DNA of 64,000 bases from Aerococcus suis (GTDB lineage: Bacteria; Bacillota; Bacilli; Lactobacillales; Aerococcaceae): positions 1 through 64,000 of the forward strand of contig NZ_FWXK01000004.1 of NCBI RefSeq assembly GCF_900176325.1, written 5' to 3'. How positions within the stretch are numbered: position 1 is the first letter of the stretch; each line of letters starts with the position of its first letter. Shown here piece after piece: positions 56,843 to 64,000 of the stretch. The notes under the pieces were generated by a model that was given only the letters and a program-made list of their open reading frames with translations, was not told the DNA's origin and ran no database searches. Both the position numbers and the translations under genes were made by a program.

Positions 56843-56973
56843 ACATTTTTTTAACACCTTTTTAAGTCGTTACGCTCTACAAATAGACATTCTAAGCGGT
56901 TTCGTACAGTTTCTTCCTATTTAACTATAAGCATGAAAAAATTTTTATTTGTTACTCTAACAACACTTATTAT

Positions 56974-57534
56974 TTACCCTTTATCCTCATTTTCTATTGC
57001 TCGTTTTGCTTTTTTCATTGCTTTCTTTTCTGCACGTAATTGCTTAAAGAAATTTTGTAAAAGAGCTTTAGTGTCATCGAGCAGGACGCCACCAGTCACT
57101 TCAACTTGATGGTTAAACCGTGAATCAGTCAATAAATTCATTAACGTTCCTGCTGTTCCACCTTTTTGATCATAAGCGCCAAAATAAACATGGCGAATTC
57201 GACTTAAAATCATGGCCCCACTACACATTGGACAAGGTTCTAGAGTGACATATAAATCACAATCAGCTAATCGCCAATTGTCTAAGGTATGATTGGCCTC
57301 TTGAATAGCTAACATTTCCGCATGAGTGGTTGCGTTATGACTCGTTTCTCGTAAATTATGGCCACGTCCAACAATCTGGTTCTGATACACAACGACTGCT
57401 CCAATAGGTACCTCACGTAATTTCTCAGCCTTTCGAGCTTCTTTAATCGCTTCTCTCATCCAATATTCATGGACTCGACGCTCTTTGGCTGTCCATTGGT
57501 TTGTATCTGTATTCCCTTCTTCAGTTGATGTCAT
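56974..57534 (-). CDS. tadA: tRNA adenosine(34) deaminase
   Basis: 186 residues. It converts wobble A34 to inosine in tRNA-Arg(ACG). The zinc-dependent deaminase motifs are HAEMLAIQEA (His and catalytic Glu, about 72-81) and PCPMCSGAMILSRI. The N-terminus is about 20 residues longer than usual and polar, and the C-terminus is Lys-rich. GGAGG lies seven bases before the ATG. Confidence 0.95.
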   Translation of the reverse strand: MTSTEEGNTDTNQWTAKERRVHEYWMREAIKEARKAEKLREVPIGAVVVYQNQIVGRGHNLRETSHNATTHAEMLAIQEANHTLDNWRLADCDLYVTLEPCPMCSGAMILSRIRHVYFGAYDQKGGTAGTLMNLLTDSRFNHQVEVTGGVLLDDTKALLQNFFKQLRAEKKAMKKAKRAIENEDKG

Positions 57535-57591
57535 TCATTCACCTCCAATCATTAAATAGTTTATCATGTGTTTTTAAATATTTAGAGCACA

Positions 57592-57643
57592 AAAAAACTG
57601 ATTACCTCAAAATGATTGTACAATCATTTTAGGCAACCAGTTT
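57592..57643 (-). terminator. Terminator of the P-type ATPase gene
   Basis: Long stem on the minus strand, AAACTG...AAAATGATTG with CAATCATTTT...CAGTTT, followed by TTTTTTTG. Confidence 0.8.
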
Positions 57644-57659
57644 AATAGGCTACAACTGC

Positions 57660-60341
57660 TTATTTTTCTAAACGAACAATTAATTTATTCAATAGATAAA
57701 CTAAGAATGTCGTAATGACTCCAGCTCCTGCAATATACGCCCAAGTAATTCCACGTAAACTTTCTGTTCCGATAATTGTTTGCATAAATGGTGCATAAAC
57801 AGCGACTAATAATAGTAGTACTGAAACTACAATCGCACCAACTAAGAATTTATTCTTGAATAATGTTCGGTCTAAACCAAAGCGTGAGGTTTCGCGAACA
57901 TTGAAAATATGCATTAATTGAGCAATCGCCATGAAACTAAATACCGCTGTTTGACGATATTCTAAAGTTAAACTTTCATTTTGTCCTAAGAACATAAAGA
58001 ATGCAAATGAGGCTAATCCAATAACTAATCCACTAAAAATAATTCGTCCTAAAAATTGTTTATTTAGCAATCCTTGATTACTATCACGTGGACCACGTTC
58101 CATAATATCTTCTTCACCAGTTTCAAATGCAATCGCCATCGCTGGTCCGATATCAATCATCAAGTTTAAGAATAGAACATGTAGTGGCATAATTGGTAAC
58201 GGTAATAAGAAGACAGTTGCTAAGAAAATGGCTGTAATCTCTACCATGTTACATGAGAATAAGAAGGATACATATTTTTTAATGTTTTCAAAAATAATAC
58301 GTCCTTCACGAACCGCATCAACAATCGTTCCAAAACGATCATTCGTTAAAATCATATCGGAAGATTCTTTTGCGACTTCAGTTCCGCGAATACCCATAGC
58401 AACTCCGATATCTGCACCGTTTAATGCTGGGGCATCATTTACTCCGTCCCCTGTCATCGCAACAACTTCGCCTTCTTTACGTAAGGCTTCAACAATTTGT
58501 AATTTGTTTTCCGGAGAAACACGAGCAAATACAGCAGTTTCTCTAATTTTCTCTACAAAATCATCTTGTCCGTACGCTTCATCAATTTCTTTACCTGTCA
58601 TCGTATTTTCGCTATTGTTAATACCAATTTCTTCGGCAATAACAGAAGCTGTTTTTGGATGATCACCAGTAATCATTTTGACTTGAATACCAGCATTTTG
58701 GGTTAATTCAATAGACTCTTTAACATCTTCACGTGGTGGGTCAATAATTCCGAATAGACCAGCCATGGTAAATTCATTCGGATGATTTTCGACAATCTCT
58801 TCGATTGATTTTCCTTTATCATTTCCTTCAACTTCTAAACTAGCTAAAGCAATGACACGTAATCCGTGCTCTGTTAATTCTTCATTGTATTGTGACCAAG
58901 TATCATGGGTTTCATCAGACATATCCGTCATATCGAATAGCACATCTGGTGCCCCTTTAATAACTACAATTTCGTTTGGTCCATCGTAATGAACGGCCAT
59001 ATATTTAGCTTCAGAATCAAATGGAATTTCATCAATTCGTTCATAACCCGCATCTTTAATAACATCACGAGTAATGTCCATTTTTTCAGCTAATACTGTT
59101 AATGCCCCATCTGTAGGGTCACCAATAATGTCATACTCACCATTATCTTCTTTTGTTAACTCAGCATCACTTGCCCATAATCCATAAGCAATCATACTTT
59201 TTAGTTCGGTATGTTCATCTAAATTGACTTCTTCGCCATCTTTAGTAATTTTACCTTCTGGCGTATAACCTGTACCAGAAACATCATACTCAGTATTATC
59301 GGCTAAGCGAATTTTTTGAACTGCCATCTGATTTTCAGTTAACGTTCCAGTTTTATCACTAGCAATGACTGACGTTGATCCTAATGTTTCTACGGCTGGT
59401 AATGATTTCACCAAGGCTTTATGTTTAGCCATTGTTTTCATACCACGAGATAATGTTATCGTTTCTACCGCTGGCATTGCTTCTGGAATAGCAGCTACTG
59501 CTAAAATAACAGCAATATGGAACATTTCAGTCAATTCTTGACCTGTAATCAATCCAGTAATCAATACCGAAATCCCAGCAATGGCTGCCGCAACAATAAT
59601 GACTTTACCTAATTTATCTAGCTCAATATCAAGAGGTGTTTCATTTTTCTCACTGTCGTGAAGCATTTCGGTAATTTTACCAACCTCGGTATCCATACCG
59701 GTTTCAGTAACGACTGCTTCTCCAGTTCCTCGGGTAATTGCGGTTCCTTGGAAAACCATATTTAAACGGTCACCAATTCCCTCTTCATCTTCGAAGATTT
59801 CTTCAGCATCTTTATCAACCGCTTCTGATTCACCTGTTAAGGCTGCTTCAATCGCTGCTAAGTTTTTCGTTTTTATTAAACGAGCATCTGCCGCAACAGC
59901 AGCACCTTCGCCTAAAATTAAAATATCACCTGGTACAATGTCAGCTGAATCAATTTCTTGTACTTGGCCATTACGACGAACTTTAGCACTTGTTGATCCC
60001 ATACTTTGAAGGGAATCTACTGATTTTTGGGCTGAATATTCCGTAATAAACCCGGTTAATACTGATAAAATAATCGCAATGATAACAGCAAAGCCTTCAA
60101 TTGGTTCTCCAGTTAAGAAAGATAATAACGCAGCAAATAATAATAAGTAAACGATGAGGTCATTGATTTTATCCCATAAAATCTCCCACCAACTCATTTT
60201 TTCTTGCTCTTCTAACTCATTGGTCCCGTATTTTTCTCGCGCTGATTCTACTTGATCATCATTTAATCCTTCGTCTTGCGAGACATCAAATTCTTTTATC
60301 GTTTCGTCGATAGTATACTGATAAAACTCTTTTTCAGACAT
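57660..60341 (-). CDS. Cation-transporting P-type ATPase (Ca2+-type, P2A)
   Basis: 893 residues. Actuator motif LTGESEAVDK, phosphorylation motif SDKTGTLT (about 330) and hinge TGDGVNDAPAL are intact. M4 keeps the Ca2+-site Glu (AAIPEAMPA). M5 has the Asn and Glu of the site in NMVEI, and M6 has Asn and Asp in NLMIDIG, where SERCA has Asn, Thr, Asp. Ca2+ export, like Listeria LMCA1, is the best reading; Mn2+ is possible. It is transcribed alone. Confidence 0.92.
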   Translation of the reverse strand: MSEKEFYQYTIDETIKEFDVSQDEGLNDDQVESAREKYGTNELEEQEKMSWWEILWDKINDLIVYLLLFAALLSFLTGEPIEGFAVIIAIILSVLTGFITEYSAQKSVDSLQSMGSTSAKVRRNGQVQEIDSADIVPGDILILGEGAAVAADARLIKTKNLAAIEAALTGESEAVDKDAEEIFEDEEGIGDRLNMVFQGTAITRGTGEAVVTETGMDTEVGKITEMLHDSEKNETPLDIELDKLGKVIIVAAAIAGISVLITGLITGQELTEMFHIAVILAVAAIPEAMPAVETITLSRGMKTMAKHKALVKSLPAVETLGSTSVIASDKTGTLTENQMAVQKIRLADNTEYDVSGTGYTPEGKITKDGEEVNLDEHTELKSMIAYGLWASDAELTKEDNGEYDIIGDPTDGALTVLAEKMDITRDVIKDAGYERIDEIPFDSEAKYMAVHYDGPNEIVVIKGAPDVLFDMTDMSDETHDTWSQYNEELTEHGLRVIALASLEVEGNDKGKSIEEIVENHPNEFTMAGLFGIIDPPREDVKESIELTQNAGIQVKMITGDHPKTASVIAEEIGINNSENTMTGKEIDEAYGQDDFVEKIRETAVFARVSPENKLQIVEALRKEGEVVAMTGDGVNDAPALNGADIGVAMGIRGTEVAKESSDMILTNDRFGTIVDAVREGRIIFENIKKYVSFLFSCNMVEITAIFLATVFLLPLPIMPLHVLFLNLMIDIGPAMAIAFETGEEDIMERGPRDSNQGLLNKQFLGRIIFSGLVIGLASFAFFMFLGQNESLTLEYRQTAVFSFMAIAQLMHIFNVRETSRFGLDRTLFKNKFLVGAIVVSVLLLLVAVYAPFMQTIIGTESLRGITWAYIAGAGVITTFLVYLLNKLIVRLEK

Positions 60342-60363
60342 TTCTTCTCTCCCTTTACACTTA

Positions 60364-60654
60364 TTAAGTAATAGTTAATAAAAACTGGTACAATGCATGT
60401 TTCTGATGCTCACTTAACTGATGCACCCGATGTGAAATTTCTTGTTCAATAGGCTCAATATTGTCCAAGAAAAAATCTGACATTGACACTTCTAAAACAT
60501 CACAAATTTTTTCTAACTTCATAAATGAAATACTTGATTGCTGATGTTCCACCGCTGAAATAAACGCTGGGGAAACTTCTGCTTCACAAGCTACTTCCTT
60601 AACTGTTAGTCCTTTTGCTAGCCGTAGCTGATGCAATCGTAACCCTATATCCAC
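60364..60654 (-). CDS. Small XRE-family transcriptional regulator
   Basis: About 96 residues with one helix-turn-helix domain of the Cro/C1 type (about 6-60: RLHQLRLAKGLTVKEVACEAEVSPAFISAVEH). A short helical C-terminus follows. The start is set at a GTG (60654) because GGAGG lies eight bases upstream; the frame opens further at ATG 60669 and GTG 60672, which precede that site. Targets are unknown. It lies 22 bases upstream of the P-type ATPase gene on the same strand and may be co-transcribed with it. Confidence 0.75.
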   Translation of the reverse strand: MDIGLRLHQLRLAKGLTVKEVACEAEVSPAFISAVEHQQSSISFMKLEKICDVLEVSMSDFFLDNIEPIEQEISHRVHQLSEHQKHALYQFLLTIT

Positions 60655-60777
60655 TTTTGTATCCTCCATCACTTCAATTTACTCACCAATCATAGCATGA
60701 GCAAATCAGCAATTTAAAGTAATATGATATAAAAATAGATAAAAAAATTAGTGTCACTTTATATCGTAAGAACGTTA

Positions 60778-60806
60778 TTGATAATAAATCGCTTACATGA
60801 TATAAT
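60778..60806 (+). promoter_or_regulatory. Promoter of the trehalose operon
   Basis: -35 TTGATA (60778-60783), 17-bp spacer, -10 TATAAT (60801-60806), 55 bp before treB. Confidence 0.85.
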
Positions 60807-60813
60807 ACTACCA

Positions 60814-60829
60814 ACTTGTATAGACAAGT
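60814..60829 (+). promoter_or_regulatory. TreR operator
   Basis: ACTTGTATAGACAAGT is a near-perfect palindrome that differs by one base from the B. subtilis-type TreR site ACTTGTATATACAAGT. It overlaps the likely transcription start, so TreR would block initiation until trehalose-6-phosphate is present. treR itself is not in the window. Confidence 0.85.
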
Positions 60830-60861
60830 AATTTTAGCGGTTATTTTAAGGAGGATTTTCT

Positions 60862-62325
60862 ATGGTAGAAGAATTTAAACATGATGCCAAAGCACTGCTC
60901 TCTCATGTTGGGGGAAGCGAAAACATTCAAGCTGTGACCCATTGCGCCACTCGGATGCGCTTTGCATTGAAAGACCCTAAACAAGCAGATGCTAAAGCCA
61001 TCGAAGAACTTAAATCCGTCAAAGGAACATTTACGCAATCGGGACAATTTCAAGTTATTATTGGTAATAAAGTGGCCGATTTTTATAATGAATTCGAAAA
61101 AGTCTCTGGCGTATCAGGAACATCAAAAGCTGATGTTAAAGAGGCAGCGGCTGCTAATAACCAAAACTGATTACAACGCGCCATGACCTTTTTAGCCGAA
61201 GTCTTTGCCCCTATTATTCCAGCAATTATTGTCGGGGGGTTAATTTTAGGCTTCCGTAATATCCTCGAAGGCGTCCCAATGAGCTTCTTAAATGGACAAA
61301 CCATTACCGAAGTTAGTCCTTTTTGGGCAGGAGTCAATGCGTTTCTATGGTTACCTGGAGAAGCCATTTTCCACTTCTTACCCGTTGGTATTACATGGTC
61401 AGTTACTCGTAAAATGGGAACCACTCAAATTCTAGGAATTATTTTAGGAATTACTTTAGTATCTCCCCAATTGTTAAATGCTTATGATGCGCCAGCAGCT
61501 ATCGCAAATAATGAGGTTCCTTTCTGGGATTTCGGATTCTTCCATCTTGATATGATTGGTTATCAAGCTCAAGTATTGCCTGCTTTATTCGCTGGCTTAG
61601 CTTTAGGTTATTTAGAAAAATTCTGGCGTAAAGTCATCCCTGAAATGATTTCAATGATTTTTGTGCCGTTCTTAGCGTTACTTCCTGCAATTATTTTAGC
61701 GCATACCGTTCTTGGTCCAATCGGTTGGACACTAGGTTCTTGGATTGGTGAATTATTCTATATTGGATTAACAGGCTCATTCAGTTGGTTATTCGGTATT
61801 CTTTTCGGAGCGTTCTATTCTCCATTAGTTATTACTGGACTACATCATATGTCTAATGCTATCGACTCTCAGTTAGTGGCTGATTTCGGTGGAACAGGTC
61901 TTTGGCCAATAATTGCCCTATCTAATATTGCGCAAGCTTCTGCTGTTGTTGGGGTATGGTGGATGACTCGTCACGATGAAGAGGAATCACAAATTACAAT
62001 TCCATCTTTTATTTCCGCTTACTTAGGTGTCACTGAACCAGCCATGTTTGGGGTAACTTTAAAATACGTTTACCCATTCGTAGCAGCGATGATTGGTTCT
62101 GGTTTAGCTGGATTAATTTCAACTGTTTTTAAAGTTCAAGCAAACTCTATCGGTGTCGGAGGGTTACCTGGATTCTTAGTCATCCAATGGCAAACTATGA
62201 TTCCGTTCTTGGTCGCAATGGCCGTTGCAATTGTTGTTCCATTCGCATTGACCGTATTCTTCAAGAAAAAAGATATCTTAACCAATAGCGGCTTAGATTT
62301 TAATATTCCATTCTTTAATAAATAG
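60862..62325 (+). pseudogene. treB: Trehalose PTS EIIBC, interrupted by an in-frame TGA
   Basis: A single frame of 488 codons encodes the trehalose-specific PTS permease. The IIB domain (residues 1-90) has the phosphorylated Cys28 in VTHCATRMRF; the IIC membrane domain (about 105-480) has HFLPVGITWS, TGLHHMSNAIDSQ and YLGVTEPAMFG. Codon 103 is TGA (61168-61170), where relatives such as NQNWLQR have Trp. The frame continues without shift, and an ATG occurs at 61183. The result is a 102-residue IIB piece and a possible 380-residue IIC piece with no good ribosome binding site. It may be a point nonsense mutation, a sequence error, or a split that still works by re-initiation. Confidence 0.85.
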
Positions 62326-62336
62326 GAGGCTAATAT

Positions 62337-63995
62337 ATGCAATCTCATTTCAGTGACAAAGTCATCTATCAACTTTATCCTAAGTCATTTAAAGACTCTG
62401 ATGGTGATGGTATGGGGGATTTACGTGGTGCCATCGAAAAATTGGATTATATTCAATCATTAGGGGTTGATTTAATTTGGATGAATCCTTTTTATCCTTC
62501 CCCTCAAAACGACAATGGCTATGATATCAGCGACTATACAGCGATTAATCCTGATTTTGGGACCATGGCTGATTTCGAAGAATTAGTACAAAAAGCTGAT
62601 GAACGAGGAATGGGATTAATGTTAGACTTCCCATTAAACCATACGTCAACAGCACATGAATGGTTCCAGAAAGCTTTAGGTGGAGATCCTTATTATCAAG
62701 ACTTTTATTACATTAAACCACCTAAAGCTGATGGCTCCCTACCAACAGATTGGGCCTCTAAATTTGGTGGCCCCGCATGGGAACCATTCGGAGATACCGG
62801 AAATTATTATCTTCACCTTTTCGATGTGACACAAGCCGATTTAAATTGGCATAATCCTAATGTGCGAGAAGAATTATATCAAATTGCCAATTTTTGGTTA
62901 GAAAAAGGAATCAAAGGGATGCGTTTCGATGTCTTAAATGTCATCGGTAAAGAAGAGTTTGTCGATAGTGGAGCGCCTAATTCCGCTCAAGAAAAAGCAT
63001 TATATACCGATACCCCTATTGTTCATAAATGGGTAAATGAACTTAACGAACGCACCTTTGGACGTTATAAAGATATCGTGACCGTTGGAGAAATGTCTTC
63101 TACTAATGTTCCTAATGGTATTGGCTATACTCGTCCCAATCGCAACGAATTAAGTATGATATTCAGTTTCCACCATTTAAAAGTCGATTATAAAGATGGC
63201 AATAAATGGACACAAGCGCCTTTTGATATTCCTGCTTTCAAACGTATCATTGCTGAGTGGCAACAAGGAATGACAGATAATGAGGGCTGGAATGCGTTAT
63301 TTATGAATAATCATGATCAACCACGAGCAAATTCACGGTTGACTCACAACCCAAGTTATAACGCTAAAGTCACCACAATGTTAGCAACAACGATTCATTT
63401 ATTAAGAGGAACACCTTACATTTATCAAGGAGAAGAGATTGGGATGACCAATCCTTACTTCGATACCATCGATGACTATCGAGACATTGAATCTTACAAT
63501 GCCTATCGCGAATTATTGAACCAAGGTGTTGATGAAGAAACAGCTATCGCCATTATTGGTGATAAATCGCGTGATGCTGGTCGGACGCCTATGCAATGGG
63601 ATGACAGTCAACATGCTGGCTTTACCACGGGAACACCTTGGATTGGCATTCCAAATAACTATCAACAAATTAATGTTAAAAATGAACAGGAAAATGGTCA
63701 TATCTTTTCTTACTATCAAAAACTAGTTCAATTACGAAAACAACTGCCCGTGATTCAGGAAGGTGATTATACAGAGTTGCTCTCTGATCATCCAACTGTT
63801 TTAGCCTATAAACGACAATTAGAGTCTTCAAGCCTTGTTGTTTATAGCAATTTCAGCGAAGAACCTGCTGATATTCAAGTCGCTGATGAGTTCTTATCTG
63901 GTTATAGAAAACTTATCGGTAATGATGAGACGAATCAACTACAGTCTGAATTGACACTATCTCCTTTTGAAACCATTGCCTTTATTAAGCAATAA
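62337..63995 (+). CDS. treC: Trehalose-6-phosphate hydrolase
   Basis: 552-residue GH13 enzyme that cleaves trehalose-6-phosphate into glucose and glucose-6-phosphate in the cytoplasm. The (beta/alpha)8 motifs are visible: DFPLNHTS, the nucleophile Asp in GMRFDVLNV, the acid Glu in TVGEMSS, and the stabiliser Asp in NNHDQPR. AGGAGG precedes the ATG, 11 bases after the treB stop, so the two form one operon under the TreR-type promoter. The gene is intact. Confidence 0.96.
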   Translation: MQSHFSDKVIYQLYPKSFKDSDGDGMGDLRGAIEKLDYIQSLGVDLIWMNPFYPSPQNDNGYDISDYTAINPDFGTMADFEELVQKADERGMGLMLDFPLNHTSTAHEWFQKALGGDPYYQDFYYIKPPKADGSLPTDWASKFGGPAWEPFGDTGNYYLHLFDVTQADLNWHNPNVREELYQIANFWLEKGIKGMRFDVLNVIGKEEFVDSGAPNSAQEKALYTDTPIVHKWVNELNERTFGRYKDIVTVGEMSSTNVPNGIGYTRPNRNELSMIFSFHHLKVDYKDGNKWTQAPFDIPAFKRIIAEWQQGMTDNEGWNALFMNNHDQPRANSRLTHNPSYNAKVTTMLATTIHLLRGTPYIYQGEEIGMTNPYFDTIDDYRDIESYNAYRELLNQGVDEETAIAIIGDKSRDAGRTPMQWDDSQHAGFTTGTPWIGIPNNYQQINVKNEQENGHIFSYYQKLVQLRKQLPVIQEGDYTELLSDHPTVLAYKRQLESSSLVVYSNFSEEPADIQVADEFLSGYRKLIGNDETNQLQSELTLSPFETIAFIKQ

Positions 63996-64000
63996 CGAAA

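Noticed and set aside
60781-60799. cre (CcpA) site in the treB promoter
   Set aside because: The TGTAAGCG half on the minus strand is present, but the second half does not match.
60862-62325. TGA read as tryptophan (recoded genetic code) to explain the treB interruption
   Set aside because: murF ends in tandem TGA codons and opuCA ends in TGA, so TGA works as a stop here.

Overview
The window is chromosomal DNA of a low-GC Gram-positive bacterium. The 5' end of a 16S rRNA gene at the left edge, the small SRP RNA, the E. hirae-type V-ATPase gene order, type B L31, RNA polymerase delta and the trehalose PTS all point to Lactobacillales. From memory, the 16S start resembles Aerococcus or a close relative in Aerococcaceae; no search was possible. 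Most genes are housekeeping genes in tight operons, and most lie on the minus strand.

Layout: 1-560, 16S start with three tandem rRNA promoters (minus). 572-4310, TrmR-like methyltransferase, CNNM/CorC-like membrane protein, CBS-ACT (CbpA-like) protein, and QueT with a possible preQ1-type leader. 4316-10514, purD-purH-purN-purM and a purF that loses its 5' end at a junction with a purB 3' fragment in opposite orientation. 10567-14644, UPF0316 protein and an OpuC-type osmoprotectant ABC transporter. 14901-22110, acpS-cshA, an operon of an unknown protein with ddl and murF, a frameshifted SMI1/KNR4-like gene, and adhP with a Rex-like operator. 22213-29591, a 6S-like RNA and rpmE2-rho-murA-fba-rpoE, interrupted between fba and murA by an AT-rich GT-C glycosyltransferase and a tandem array of structured DNA/RNA elements. 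29714-34663, DUF1934 protein, LipL-like acyltransferase, HD hydrolase, DUF1129 protein and a DadA-like oxidase. 34723-38787, mscL, a DUF218 protein, and the conserved rsmI / GIY-YIG / tRNA methyltransferase / yabA group. 38950-45900, GNAT protein and holB-tmk-recR-ybaB-dnaX, then an ATP-grasp ligase and the SRP RNA. 45830-48224, an atypical ammonium transporter divergent from a flavoprotein. 48276-56804, the nine-gene V-ATPase operon. 56974-60654, tadA, a Ca2+-type P-ATPase and a small XRE regulator. 60778-63995, the trehalose operon, with treB interrupted by one in-frame TGA.

Several genes fit together. OpuC and CbpA carry domains that in relatives answer to c-di-AMP and osmotic stress. The V-ATPase keeps the Na+ ligands of its E. 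hirae homologue. MurA, Ddl and MurF serve peptidoglycan precursor synthesis. DnaX, HolB, YabA, RecR and Tmk serve replication and repair. Three loci are broken: purB/purF by rearrangement, the SUKH gene by a frameshift, and treB by a nonsense codon. These are either real decay or assembly or sequence errors.

The most interesting items are the GGGTGTGA...CCCGACTA tandem elements, whose long helices differ in sequence but keep their pairing, the purB-purF junction, and the SRP RNA gene that overlaps the 3' end of amt.
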